Made by a program: the position numbers and the translations under genes
The notes under the pieces: generated by a model
Told to the model about the DNA's origin: nothing
The model's database searches: none
Seen by the model: the letters and a program-made list of their open reading frames with translations, nothing else
NCBI GenBank assembly: GCA_958295685.1
Contig: OY282365.1
Coordinates: 806,001-870,000, forward strand
DNA from: an uncultured Dehalococcoidia bacterium
Lineage (GTDB): Bacteria; Chloroflexota; Dehalococcoidia; Lucifugimonadales; CATQGZ01
Direction: 5' to 3'
DNA: 64,000 nt
In this document: in pieces, positions 44,112 to 52,483 of the stretch
Numbering within the stretch: position 1 is the stretch's first letter
How the letters are laid out: the number at the start of each line of letters is the position of its first letter

Positions 44112-44624
44112 ATGGACGAATCACGAACACAGGCAACGGAAGGAGGAACGAACATGGCGGAACGGTACACGGGACCCAGCGCGAGGCGGATCGCAGACCT
44201 GCTGCCGCACCGTGTGAGCTACGAACGGGGCTGGTTCTGGACGACGACGGCCATCTGCCACGGCGGGAAGTCGGACGGGATGGCGTTTCGGCAGAGGCCG
44301 GACGGCGAGGGCATCGAGGTCAAGTGCCACACGGGGAACTGCGGCAAGGGCGTGGTGGTCACGCACCTGGAGGCTCTCGTCGGGCTGCCCATCTGGACGG
44401 CCTACGAGCCGGTCAGCGACGCGGCGGCCAGGGTCCCTGAGAAGCAACCCTGGTGGAAGCGCAGGAAGGTCGTGGTGGCCGGGGTTGTCGCCCTGGTCGT
44501 TGCGGCGCCGCTCATCACCGGCGACGGCGAGCTGGTCTTCCTGAACCTGGTCGGCCTGGGCATCGGCTGGCTGCTGCTCAGGCGGTTCATGCGGCGCACG
44601 GTGCGCGGCAGGTTCCGACGCTGA
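44112..44624 (+). CDS. CHC-type zinc-finger protein with two C-terminal TM helices
   Basis: The 170-residue protein has a primase-like zinc module (ARRIADLLPHRVSYERGWFW, TAICHGGKSDGMAF, EVKCHTGNCGKGVVVTHLEA) with C, H and C ligands resembling the CHC2 finger of the primase two genes downstream. Two TM helices follow (VVVAGVVALVVAAPLI and LNLVGLGIGWLLLRRF). AAAGGAGG lies 8 bp before the ATG. A DNA-binding-type finger tethered to the membrane is unusual; it may anchor element DNA at the membrane (inference). Confidence 0.6.
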   Translation: MDESRTQATEGGTNMAERYTGPSARRIADLLPHRVSYERGWFWTTTAICHGGKSDGMAFRQRPDGEGIEVKCHTGNCGKGVVVTHLEALVGLPIWTAYEPVSDAAARVPEKQPWWKRRKVVVAGVVALVVAAPLITGDGELVFLNLVGLGIGWLLLRRFMRRTVRGRFRR

Positions 44625-44665
44625 CCACGGGGCCTCCGAGCCTCGCACAACTCATCCCAATCGCA

Positions 44666-44695
44666 AGGGGTCGTCTCCATCCGGGGGCGGCCCCT
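44666..44695 (+). repeat. intergenic GGGGTCG...CGGCCCC hairpin
   Basis: AGGGGTCGTCTCC pairs with GGGGGCGGCCCCT around ATCC; first member of the hairpin family that separates genes of this operon. Confidence 0.55.
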
Positions 44696-44762
44696 CTTCT
44701 TTGCCCGCAGAACGGGCGCAGATGACGGCAACAAACAAGCTGAAGCACTTAGGAGGTGCGTA

Positions 44763-45218
44763 ATGACGACGGCAGGCAATCGGACGATGGATGCGGTGGA
44801 CAGGCCCCGGCGCAGCCTGGAGGAGCTGGTCGACCGGCTCATCGAGGCGATGTTCGGAGCGGAGACGGAGAGGGCGGAGCGGAGCGTGACTCAGACGATC
44901 CACGAGGCCCGGCGGCTCAGGCAGGTGGGGGACGTTGACGGCGGGCTGACTGTCCTTGCCGGCATGGACACGGCGAAGCTGGAGACGCGGGAGGCTCGGT
45001 GGGCCTTCTCCGAGTGGAAGCAGCTTGTGAAGCGGCGGTTTGGAGACAGCGGCCCGGTGCTCTACACCCAGGGCCAGGGACGGGCCGCCGCCCTGGTGCC
45101 CCACGGCGACGGCGGGACGCTTGAGGTCGCTGCGGTCCTGGGGATGCGCTGGCGGGTCGGCAAGGTCGTCTCGGGGCGCAGCCTGCGGGGTCTGCGGCCC
45201 CTGAACGGGGGTGCGTGA
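44763..45218 (+). CDS. hypothetical protein upstream of primase
   Basis: The 151-residue protein has a helical N-terminus (SLEELVDRLIEAMFGAETER) and a small beta-rich C-terminus (FGDSGPVLYTQGQGRAAALV, EVAAVLGMRWRVGKVVSGRS). No family is recognised. Its stop overlaps the primase start (TGATG), so it is co-translated with primase. Confidence 0.6.
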   Translation: MTTAGNRTMDAVDRPRRSLEELVDRLIEAMFGAETERAERSVTQTIHEARRLRQVGDVDGGLTVLAGMDTAKLETREARWAFSEWKQLVKRRFGDSGPVLYTQGQGRAAALVPHGDGGTLEVAAVLGMRWRVGKVVSGRSLRGLRPLNGGA

Positions 45219-46267
45219 TGGTCACGGCCAACGTGGACATACCCGCGCTGAAGGCGCGTCACCCCCTGGGCGGCACGGTGGAGGCGTCGGGCGTGCGGCT
45301 CAGGGGACGGGGCCGCGTCCGCCAGGGCGTCTGCCCCTTCCACGATGAGGTGGAGGGGAGCTTCACGGTGTACTCCGACTCGGAACGATGGTACTGCTTC
45401 GGCTGCGGGCTTGGGGGAGATGTGCTGGACTTCATCCGGCGCACGGAGAACCTGAGCCTGCCGGAAGCGATTGCTCGTCTTGATGGCAGCCCTGGGCTTG
45501 CTTCCGGGGGTGCTTCTCGTCGTGCTCCGTCACGGCGTCCCAGGGCGGCCCCGCCCCTGCCTCCGAGGGACCCGGCGCTCCTGACGGCTGCGGCTCGGTT
45601 CTACGCCGGGCAGCTTCGGCGCAGCCCCGCCGGGCTTGGCTACCTTGCCTCGCGGGGCGTCGGTCCTGACGCCGCCGTGCGGCTTGGCCTCGGTTTCGCA
45701 CCGGGCGACGGCTTGCGGGAGGCCCTTGGGTCGGTTGGCTTCACCGCCGACAGGCTCAGGGACTGCGGCCTGTTCACCGAGCGGGGTTCGGAGCGGTTCG
45801 CCGGGATGGTGGTCGCTCCCGACACCTCAGGCGGGCTTGTCCGCTGGCTCGTGGGTCGGGCCGTCGATCCCGACCGAACTCCCCGCTTCCAGGCGTTGCC
45901 CGGCCCCAAGCCGGTGCTTGGACTTGGGCGTCTCGGCCCCGCTCCGCCGTGGGTCGTGCTGGCCGAGGGGGTCTTCGACTGGCTTGCCCTTGCCGGATGG
46001 GGCGTCCCCGCCGTCGCTGCCCTGGGCACCCAGGGTGTCGAGCGGGTGGCCTCGGCCCTCCGGGGCTGCCCCAGGGTCTTCCTTGCCTTCGACAACGACG
46101 AGGCGGGCCTTGAGGCCACCGAGCGGCTTGTGGGCTTGCTTGGACGGAGGGCCGTCGCCGTCACCCTTCCCCAGGGCGTCGGTGACGTGGCCGAGCTTGC
46201 TTGCCTTTCCCAGGGCCGAGCGTCCTTTCTCTGGCTGCTCTCGCAGGCTGCCCGCTCCGCTCGCTAG
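45218..46267 (+). CDS. DNA primase-like protein (CHC2 zinc finger plus Toprim)
   Basis: The 349-residue protein has a CHC2 finger (GVCPFHDEVEGSFTVYSDSE then WYCFGCGLGGDVLDFI). A linker with the primase N-core pattern follows (LLTAAARFYAGQLRR, YLASRGVGPDAAVRLGLGFA), then a Toprim domain (WVVLAEGVFDWLALAGWGVP with the catalytic Glu, and VFLAFDNDEAGLEATERLVG with DxD). It is shorter than chromosomal DnaG (about 600) and lacks the helicase-binding domain, as in many plasmid and phage primases. It would prime replication of the transferred element. GTG 45215 is an alternative start. Confidence 0.85.
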   Translation: MVTANVDIPALKARHPLGGTVEASGVRLRGRGRVRQGVCPFHDEVEGSFTVYSDSERWYCFGCGLGGDVLDFIRRTENLSLPEAIARLDGSPGLASGGASRRAPSRRPRAAPPLPPRDPALLTAAARFYAGQLRRSPAGLGYLASRGVGPDAAVRLGLGFAPGDGLREALGSVGFTADRLRDCGLFTERGSERFAGMVVAPDTSGGLVRWLVGRAVDPDRTPRFQALPGPKPVLGLGRLGPAPPWVVLAEGVFDWLALAGWGVPAVAALGTQGVERVASALRGCPRVFLAFDNDEAGLEATERLVGLLGRRAVAVTLPQGVGDVAELACLSQGRASFLWLLSQAARSAR

Positions 46268-46458
46268 CTCCCCGCTACCCCCTCACCTTCCCTCTATCGG
46301 GTCTTCCCTGGCCCGATTCATCCCAATCCCCACTCTAACTACCCAGGAGGACCTATGCCCAATTCACGACGGGCCTTGCCCGCGCACGGCTTCCCGTAGG
46401 GGAATTCGCCCATCGGTCATTCGCTACAGGAACAACCCATCAGAGAAGGAGACACGCA

Positions 46459-47263
46459 ATGACTAACGGCAACAACAACGGACACCACGGAAACAGCCTC
46501 GTCCCCGTCAACGGCGTGGCCAAGAACGGCAACGGGGCGCACAACGACCCCGCCATCATCGAGGGCAGCGAGCTGCTCTGGGACGGGCTGTCGCCCACCG
46601 TCACCCAGGCCCTCTCCCAGCCCATCGACCCCGCGCTGGTCTCCCAGCGCCGGGGCCGGGCGCACCTTCTCCTACATCGAGGGCCACACCGCCATCTCCG
46701 AGGCCAACAGGGTCTTCGGCTTCGGCGGCTGGGGCTTCGAGCTGGTCGAGAACGTCAGCCTGCGCCGCATCGAGACGGTCGATACGCAGACCGGCGAGGT
46801 CAAGGTGACGAACGCCTACACCGCCCCGGTGCGGGTCACCGTCCCCGGCGCTCCCCCGCGCACCGACATCGGCTTCCACGCCGTCACGGAGGAGACCGCC
46901 GACGGCCACGAGACCGCGATAAAGGGCGCGGTGACGGACGGCCTGAAGCGGGCGCTCCGCAGCTTCGGGGACCGCTTCGGCAATGGGCTGTACGGGGACC
47001 AGGCCCCGGTGAGCGGCGCTCCCAGCCCGCAACGCGGCCCCGTCCAGGCCCAGCCCAACCGCAACGGGTCGAAGGTCCAGACGCTGCGCAAGCGGCTCAT
47101 GGAGCTGGCCGGGAAGCAGGGCTTCGACGAGGCGCAGGTGCGGGCCGCCGTCCAGCGGCAGACCGGCAGGGACCTGGACGACCTGGCGGGGGACGACCTT
47201 GGGCCTCTGGTCGAGGCCGCCGCCGACAAGCTCCGGGAGAGACAGCAGGCGCAGGCAGCCTAG
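46459..47263 (+). CDS. Rad52/Rad22-family single-strand annealing protein (one frameshift)
   Basis: The first frame gives LVPVNGVAKNGNGAHNDPAI and PIDPALVSQRRGR. Removing one G near 46,655 continues as RTFSYIEGHTAISEANRVFG and FGGWGFELVENVSLRRIETV. The block ETAIKGAVTDGLKRALRSFG with DRFGNGLYG is the Rad52 core. A C-terminal region of about 75 residues follows. It anneals single strands in recombination of mobile DNA and fits beside SSB, primase and nuclease genes here. Confidence 0.8.
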
Positions 47264-47290
47264 CCTTCCGGCAATCAGCACACTGAATCG

Positions 47291-47323
47291 AGCGGGGTCG
47301 TCTCCTTCGGGAGCGGCCCCGCT
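47291..47323 (+). repeat. intergenic GGGG...CCCC hairpin
   Basis: AGCGGGGTCGTCTCC pairs with GGGAGCGGCCCCGCT around TTC, between the Rad52-like gene and the next gene. Confidence 0.65.
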
Positions 47324-47351
47324 CTCCATTTACAGGAAGGAGAAAGACGAC

Positions 47352-47846
47352 ATGGTGACGACGACCTTGACATACACGCCCTGGGGTTGGACGAAGCACG
47401 TTGAGGAGCTTGCCGAGGGAGTCCTGCGGGTCTCCACGCCCGGCCACGGAGGACTGAAACTGAGCCGGGAACGGTGGAACGAGCTTCCCGCCGAGGTGCG
47501 GGACGCCATGTACACGCAGACCTTCGCAGAGAAGGACTGCGAGGAGCCAATCGTGAGGACGCTCCTGGGCCTCGGCGACGACCGGGAGAGGGAGCTTGCC
47601 CTCAAGGTGGCGGGCTACTTCGACCGCTACGCCCCTGCGCTGCCCCACCTGCGGGCCGCATCCCCAGGGCCGCATTTCCACGTCATCGCCTACTGGGGCG
47701 GTTACGGCACCGACCCCTTCGGGCGCTTCGACACCAGGGAGGAAGCGGAAGCCTTCGCCGGCGACGGGCGGAAGGTGCGGGACCACGGGCGGCTTGAGGC
47801 CGTCGAGTGCGAGCGGCGCCATAACGGGAAGGGGGAGAGGCCATGA
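47352..47846 (+). CDS. hypothetical element protein (DUF7007-like)
   Basis: The 164-residue protein carries TPWGWTKHVEELAEGVLRVS, PGHGGLKLSRERWNELPAEV and FAEKDCEEPIVRTLLGLGDD, which recalls small phage and plasmid proteins grouped as DUF7007; the recall is tentative. The C-terminus (GRFDTREEAEAFAGDGRKVR) looks like a short alpha-beta domain. It overlaps the next gene by 4 bp. Confidence 0.55.
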   Translation: MVTTTLTYTPWGWTKHVEELAEGVLRVSTPGHGGLKLSRERWNELPAEVRDAMYTQTFAEKDCEEPIVRTLLGLGDDRERELALKVAGYFDRYAPALPHLRAASPGPHFHVIAYWGGYGTDPFGRFDTREEAEAFAGDGRKVRDHGRLEAVECERRHNGKGERP

Positions 47847-48250
47847 CCGCGACGACGCGGGCCAGGCCCCGCAGCCTGCCCAGCACCACCACGAAGCTGC
47901 AAACCGAGTTCGGAAACCTGTTCGTGACCGTCTCCGTGGACGAGGAGGGCGACCCCTTCGAGGTCTTCGGATTTCTCGGCAAAGGGGGGAGCTTCCAGCA
48001 CGGAGTCACCGAGCTTGCCTGCCGCCTCATCTCCCTGCACCTGCGCAGGGGAACCCCGCTCGAAGAGGTGATCGACCAGTGCCAAGGCATCCAGGAGATG
48101 GCTCCGTTCTGGAACCAGTTGGACGGCAAGAGCTTTCCCGTGCTCGGCCTCGGCGACGGCATCGCCCACATCCTCAAGGCCCATCTGCGGGCCGGGGAGG
48201 AGAGGGAGGCTGCGGACGTGGAATCGGCGGAGACGAAGGCGGCCGCATGA
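47843..48250 (+). CDS. TSCPD-domain protein (ribonucleotide-reductase tail-like)
   Basis: The 135-residue protein carries TTTKLQTEFGNLFVTVSVDE, FEVFGFLGKGGSFQHGVTEL and LHLRRGTPLEEVIDQCQGIQ. This matches the TSCPD domain normally at the C-terminus of class II ribonucleotide reductases. Here it stands alone, without the catalytic domain. A role in modulating nucleotide reduction is a guess; its position next to DNA-maintenance genes suits it. Confidence 0.7.
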   Translation: MTATTRARPRSLPSTTTKLQTEFGNLFVTVSVDEEGDPFEVFGFLGKGGSFQHGVTELACRLISLHLRRGTPLEEVIDQCQGIQEMAPFWNQLDGKSFPVLGLGDGIAHILKAHLRAGEEREAADVESAETKAAA

Positions 48251-48263
48251 GCGGCCTGCTCAA

Positions 48264-48293
48264 CGGGGCTGTCTTCCCACGTGGGCGGCCCCG
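48264..48293 (+). repeat. intergenic CGGGGC...GGCCCCG hairpin
   Basis: CGGGGCTG...CCCAC pairs with GTGGG...CGGCCCCG, just after the TSCPD gene. Confidence 0.65.
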
Positions 48294-48328
48294 CTTGCCA
48301 TCTACAGAAGAGACAGGAGGCAAAGACG

Positions 48329-49155
48329 ATGACAACAACGACAACTGACAATGACAGGGCGGAGGTCTTCTCCCGCCCTGCTGCGCAGATCAACGAGGAA
48401 GGCGAGCTTGTGGTGCGGGCCTCGTCCGCCCTGGGCTGCCGCCGTTCCCTCTGGTACTCGGCTACTGGGTATCAGCCCACGAATCCCCTCAGCGAGGAGT
48501 CGCTTACGGCGATGGAGGCGGGCAACGCCCTAGAGCCGGTGGTGGTGCGGGCGATGGAGCGGGCGGGCTGGAAGGTAGACGCCGCCGATACCCAGGACCC
48601 GCGGCAGGTAGCCGTCAGAATCGGCCCTAACCTGCTGGTGACGGGACACCCGGACGGCACGGCGCGGATGCCTCTCCCCGAAGACGAGGCGGCTGCCCAG
48701 GCCCTGATACTCCTCTTTGGGGACGCGGCCCCAGCTCCCGCCTACGGAACGGAGATGGTGGTCGAGGTCAAGACCAGGGGGCCGGAGGCGTTCCGCCGGT
48801 GGCAGACCCTGGGGGCAGAGCGCAGCCACCCGGCGTCGGTGGCCCAAGGCCGCCTTCTACTCGCTGGGAACCTACGACGACCTGCGGGACGCGGTGATAG
48901 CAACGATGGACACCGGCAGTCGAACCTGGGACTACGAGGTCATCCCAGCCGACCGGCTGGAGAGGGCGTTGCAGGACGCCTGCGAGTGGCTCGGCGAACT
49001 GGGCGCGCACCACGTCCGGAACGGGCCTGACCCCGACGCGCTGCCCGAACGGGATTTTCGTCCGGTAGCTGGCAGTGCCGAAGCTGCCCCTTTCTGGACA
49101 TCTGCCTGCCGGGTGCGGCGGAAGCGAGCGAAGAACCGGAACAGAGGAGAAGGAG
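48329..49155 (+). CDS. Cas4/RecB-like PD-(D/E)XK exonuclease with Cys cluster (two frameshifts)
   Basis: The N-terminal part has RASSALGCRRSLWYSATGYQ (first Cys), LLVTGHPDGTARM (Asp) and EMVVEVKTRGPEAFRRWQTL (ExK). Removing one G near 48,850 continues as AAFYSLGTYDDLRDAVIATM; adding one C near 49,055 continues as SGSWQCRSCPFLDICLPG, the C-terminal Cys triad. Together they give the four-Cys Fe-S nuclease architecture of Cas4/AddB-like exonucleases (about 270 residues). No CRISPR genes are near, so it most likely serves recombination with the Rad52-like protein. The corrected frame has no stop before the next small ORF. Confidence 0.75.
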
Positions 49156-49434
49156 GTGAGCGACCAGGAGGCAAGGGACGCGGTGGCGGCCTACGCGCAG
49201 GCTCAGGACTCAATGAGAGAGCCGGAGAAGGTCAAGCGCACCGCGCTGGACACCCTGAAGGCGTGGATGCGCAGGCAGGGGGACGCCAAGGCGACCGTGG
49301 ACGGAAGGACGGTCAGCCTCGTGCAGTCAACAAGGTACTCCGTCAACTACCGCAGGCTCAACGCCGTCCTCGACCCTGAGACCAGGTCCGACATCGTGAC
49401 GGAGAGCGAGTCGGAGTATGTCCGGGTGACTTAG
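49156..49434 (+). CDS. small hypothetical protein after the nuclease
   Basis: The 92-residue protein from GTG 49156 (AGAAGGAG upstream but close) is helical then beta: ARDAVAAYAQAQDSMREPEK, LDTLKAWMRRQGDAKATVDG and RYSVNYRRLNAVLDPETRSD. The frame is continuous with the corrected nuclease frame, so it might instead be the nuclease C-terminus. No family is recognised. Confidence 0.5.
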   Translation: MSDQEARDAVAAYAQAQDSMREPEKVKRTALDTLKAWMRRQGDAKATVDGRTVSLVQSTRYSVNYRRLNAVLDPETRSDIVTESESEYVRVT

Positions 49435-49491
49435 ACCCTCCCTGGCGGGAGCGCACAACGGGGCCTGTTCCCCTCTACAGGGACGGCCCCG
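49435..49491 (+). repeat. intergenic double hairpin module
   Basis: CTCCCTGGCGGGAG is followed by CGGGGCCTGTTCCC, loop CTCTACA, GGGACGGCCCCG (49460-49491). The same two-hairpin order recurs after the DUF2958 and SSB genes. Confidence 0.75.
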
Positions 49492-49526
49492 CCCAGTCCC
49501 ATCAACCGAGCATGAAAGGAGACACC

Positions 49527-49910
49527 ATGACCAACGCAACCGGAACCCCCACGGCCACGACCACGTGGCAGGACAAGCACAGCGGACTGCGCAGGCACAA
49601 GCTGATGACGAAGGAGCTGGGGGATACCATCCCCGCCCTCTACGCAAACGAGAACGTCGAGGACTACGACTCCGTTCTCGCCCCGGCCAAGCTGTTCTCC
49701 CCCTACGGCAACTGGACCTGGTACATCACCGAGTGGAACCTGGAGACTGGCGAGTGCTTCGGCCTCGTCCAGGGGTTCGAGTCGGAGCTGGGGTACTTCA
49801 GTCTCGACGAGCTTGCGGAGGCGACGGTGTTCGGGGGCGTCCCCGCCGTCGAGCGCGACCTGTACTGGCAGCCGAAGACCCTCGGCGAGATAAGGGGACA
49901 GGCTCACTGA
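49527..49910 (+). CDS. DUF2958 family protein
   Basis: The 127-residue protein carries KLMTKELGDTIPALYANENV, LAPAKLFSPYGNWTWYITEW and FGLVQGFESELGYFSLDELA with VERDLYWQPKTLGEIR. These are the conserved blocks of DUF2958, a family typical of plasmids and integrated elements with unknown function. ATG 49527 was preferred over 49512 because AAAGGAG lies directly upstream. Confidence 0.85.
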   Translation: MTNATGTPTATTTWQDKHSGLRRHKLMTKELGDTIPALYANENVEDYDSVLAPAKLFSPYGNWTWYITEWNLETGECFGLVQGFESELGYFSLDELAEATVFGGVPAVERDLYWQPKTLGEIRGQAH

Positions 49911-49922
49911 GCCGAGTTCAGC

Positions 49923-49985
49923 TAGACGCTCCCCCTGGCGGGATCGCACGACGGGGCCGATTCCCCTCTACAGGGGACGGCCCCG
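49923..49985 (+). repeat. intergenic double hairpin module
   Basis: CTCCCCCTGGCGGGATCGC is followed by CGGGGCCGATTCCCC, loop TCTACA, GGGGACGGCCCCG (49952-49985). It is very similar to the module at 49,435. Confidence 0.75.
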
Positions 49986-50045
49986 CTCTCATTTCAACGG
50001 GGCGCGGGAACACCGCGCCACACCATCCACAAGGAGGAAATCGAA

Positions 50046-50416
50046 ATGGCACGCACGATAAACAAGGTCGAGCTTTGGGCAGAGTGGGCACCGAGCCGGA
50101 GATGAAGTACACGCCCAACGGCACCGCCGTCACCAACCTGCGCCTGGCGACGGACCGCTACCGCAGGGACGGCGAGGACGCCACCGATTGGCACACGGTC
50201 ATCGTGTGGGGAAAGACGGCGGAGGCCGTCAACCAGTACGTCCAGAAGGGCCAGCGCATCTACGTCGCCGGACGCTTGGTGAACAACACCTGGGAGGGCG
50301 ACGACGGCCAGCGCCGCCACCGCACGGAAGTCCACACTCAGGAGGTCGTCTTCCTCGACTCCAACGGCAACGGGAACGGGGCGAGCGATGACAGCGACGA
50401 GGACTCGCCCTTCTAG
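50046..50416 (+). CDS. ssb: single-stranded DNA-binding protein (one frameshift)
   Basis: ATG 50046 gives MARTINKVELW. Adding one G to GCTTTGGGCAG near 50,078 continues as GRVGTEPEMKYTPNGTAVTN and LRLATDRYRR. The OB-fold blocks DWHTVIVWGKTAEAVNQYVQ and GQRIYVAGRLVNNTWEG with RTEVHTQEVVFLDS are typical SSB. It ends in an acidic DDSDEDSPF-type tail as in bacterial SSB. It is an element-encoded copy protecting transferred strands. Confidence 0.9.
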
Positions 50417-50428
50417 TCCCACAACCGC

Positions 50429-50491
50429 ATAGCGACGCCTTCCCGAAGGGCGCAACCACGGGGCCGCTTCCACCTACAGGGGGCGGTCCCG
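50429..50491 (+). repeat. intergenic double hairpin module
   Basis: GCCTTCCCGAAGGGCGC is followed by ACGGGGCCGCTTCC, loop ACCTACA, GGGGGCGGTCCCG. Third full double module of the operon. Confidence 0.65.
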
Positions 50492-50524
50492 GTCTTGTTC
50501 CAACCGATTAAGAAGGAGGCTGAC

Positions 50525-51082
50525 ATGCCCAGAAAGAAGGCCAAACAGACCGAGACCCTCCCGCTCATCCCCGACGACGCTTTCGCGCCCAGCCCGGAGG
50601 GGCAGGCGCTCATAGATGCGCTGCGGAGCAACCTGAACCTGTTGGGAGAGCTGGCGATGCGCTACGAGGTCTCCACCAAGCCGGAAGGCCCGGAGGAACC
50701 GCCCTCCATCGGCTCCCCCCGCGACGTTTACGACCTGCTGGGGCCGGAGATGTCCAAGCTCGCCCAGGAGCAGCTTCGGGTGCTCCTGATGGACACGCAG
50801 AACAACGTGCTCGGCCAGAGAGTCGTCTACCAAGGGAATGTGAACAGCTCGGTTATCCGGGCTGCGGAGGTGCTCAGGCACGCCGTCCTCGAAGCGGTCC
50901 CCAGCATCATCATCATCCACAACCACCCCAGCCGAAACCCGGACCCCAGCCCCGAAGACGTGCTCATCACGCGGAGGCTGAAGAAGGCGGCGGAGCTGCT
51001 CGACATCGAGCTTCTCGACCACGTGGTCATCGGCGGCAAGCGGTTCGTCAGCCTCAAGGAGCGGGGCCTCATGGCCGCCTGA
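50525..51082 (+). CDS. RadC-like JAB-domain protein
   Basis: The 185-residue protein has the RadC/JAB metal site: IIIIHNHPSRNPDPSPEDVL (HxH) then LLDIELLDHVVIGG (Asp). LRVLLMDTQNNVLGQRVVYQ and NSSVIRAAEVLRHAV are further RadC blocks. The N-terminal HhH part of chromosomal RadC is absent, as in plasmid and phage copies. AAGAAGGAGG precedes ATG 50525. It is often linked to anti-restriction or DNA repair, with function unsettled. Confidence 0.85.
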   Translation: MPRKKAKQTETLPLIPDDAFAPSPEGQALIDALRSNLNLLGELAMRYEVSTKPEGPEEPPSIGSPRDVYDLLGPEMSKLAQEQLRVLLMDTQNNVLGQRVVYQGNVNSSVIRAAEVLRHAVLEAVPSIIIIHNHPSRNPDPSPEDVLITRRLKKAAELLDIELLDHVVIGGKRFVSLKERGLMAA

Positions 51083-51114
51083 CCGCTCCAAGACCGGCGC
51101 AGCCCGGCCTCTCA

Positions 51115-51133
51115 CGCGGGGGAATCCCCCGCG
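51115..51133 (+). terminator. perfect hairpin CGCGGGGGA/TCCCCCGCG
   Basis: A 19-bp palindrome 33 bp after the RadC-like gene; no T-run follows, so it may be an attenuator. Confidence 0.4.
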
Positions 51134-51170
51134 CATCGACTCCACCCCCCACGACGAAAGGAGACTCGAC

Positions 51171-51793
51171 ATGCTCGCTACGCACACCATCGACCCCGAT
51201 AACCTCTACACCATCTCGGCCGGGGGCTTCTCGGCCGCCGACGCCTTCGCCCGCGACGACAAGACCGAAAGCCTCTGGTTCGTCTCGATGGTTGGCTCCC
51301 AGACGGCGCTCAAGGCGATCTGGGCCTCCCTCCTCAAGCAGCCCCCGGACGTAGCCCACATCATCAGGGGCGCGGACGGCATGGCGCTGAGCGGAGGCTA
51401 CCAGCGGTGCCAGGTTCCATACGAGACCATAGGAACGTGGACGACCAAGATAGCCCGGCTGCGCGGCACGGGCGGCTGGCACGCTTTGGTTTACACGCGC
51501 ACCGCCGAGTTCAGCTATGAGAAGGACTCCTTCGTGTTGCTGGCGCAGAGCGAAGAAGAGGCCCCGGCTCTCCACCACCGCTTCCTCGACAAGCGCAGCC
51601 CGCTCCCCCTGCACCGCTCCTAGGCCGAGTGGCTCTGGCACCGGGGCCTGGAGGAGGGCGAGATCGTTCCCTCCAGAGCGTTGGCGTCTCCGCCTACAGG
51701 TGCGCTCCCAAGGCCAATAAGCTCCACGACGACCTCTCCCAAGCGGTTGCGTCGGGCTGGCTGACCCTGCCGGAGGAGGGGAGCGATGGATAG
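51171..51793 (+). pseudogene. hypothetical element protein with in-frame TAG and one frameshift
   Basis: The first 150 residues carry HTIDPDNLYTISAGGFSAAD and ESLWFVSMVGSQTALKAIWA. A TAG at 51621-51623 stops the frame, but the same frame continues as AEWLWHRGLEEGEIVP; one added C near 51,670 then continues as LQSVGVSAYRCAPKANKLHD and ends at a TAG overlapping the next start. A TGG-to-TAG change would explain the stop. No family is recognised. Confidence 0.5.
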
Positions 51794-52196
51794 GACCCTC
51801 AAACGGGCCAAGCGCAACAGCAAGCGGCGGGGCCAGCGCAACGGCGGGGCCTGGCGGCGCTTCTCCCCTGACGGGAAGACCTGCCGCTACTGCGAGCACG
51901 ACGGCTCACAGCACCTGGTCAGCTCGGGCCAGCCCCACTTCTTCCGGCCCGCGACGGAGGCGGAGCGGCGCGACCCCTCGGTCATGCTCTACCGGCACAA
52001 TCTGCAGGAGGGCGGCTCGGCACTGGTTCGGCGGATGGTCGTCGCCAACCGCGCCGAGCTCATCACCGCCTACTGCGTCGCCTGCGCCGAGAGCATGGGG
52101 ACTCCCCAGGTCCTCTGCTACCAGCGCAACCTGGCAATCGGAGAGGTGGTCGGCTTGCAGAGGAACGACCACAGGGACATCGGAATCGCCGCCTGA
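51786..52196 (+). CDS. small basic protein with Cys pairs
   Basis: The 136-residue protein starts with a basic stretch (KRAKRNSKRRGQRNGG) and has CRYCEHDGSQHLV and YCVACAESMGTPQVLCYQRN, likely a zinc site. The family is unknown. The ATG overlaps the end of the preceding broken frame. Confidence 0.55.
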   Translation: MDRTLKRAKRNSKRRGQRNGGAWRRFSPDGKTCRYCEHDGSQHLVSSGQPHFFRPATEAERRDPSVMLYRHNLQEGGSALVRRMVVANRAELITAYCVACAESMGTPQVLCYQRNLAIGEVVGLQRNDHRDIGIAA

Positions 52197-52219
52197 AGGC
52201 GGCGGGAAGGAGATGAAAC

Positions 52220-52483
52220 ATGACGGAGCAGACGCTGTTCTTCACCTGCCCGCACTGCGACGAGCGGTTCGCGCAGGTGGAGGAGTTCGACAAGGACATC
52301 CACACCGGGGAAATATACCACTGCGGCTCCTGCGGCATCCAGGTGATATTCACGGCGATGACCGTCGAGGACTACGTGCCGCCCCCCAGGGCGAGAAGGG
52401 ACTGCCACTTCTGCCAGCCCGAACCCTGCCGGTTCGGGCCGAACACGGACACGGACAACAGAGAGAAAGGAGAGATGCCATGA
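52220..52483 (+). CDS. zinc-ribbon protein
   Basis: The 87-residue protein has FFTCPHCDERFAQVEEFDKD then YHCGSCGIQVIF, a CxxC...CxxC ribbon, and a further CHFCQPEPC near the end. Its stop overlaps the methyltransferase start (ATGA). It may be a partner or regulator of that enzyme. Confidence 0.65.
   Translation: MTEQTLFFTCPHCDERFAQVEEFDKDIHTGEIYHCGSCGIQVIFTAMTVEDYVPPPRARRDCHFCQPEPCRFGPNTDTDNREKGEMP

Noticed and set aside
48329..49155. Cas4 of a CRISPR adaptation module
   Set aside because: No cas1, cas2 or array nearby; neighbours are Rad52-like, SSB and primase genes.
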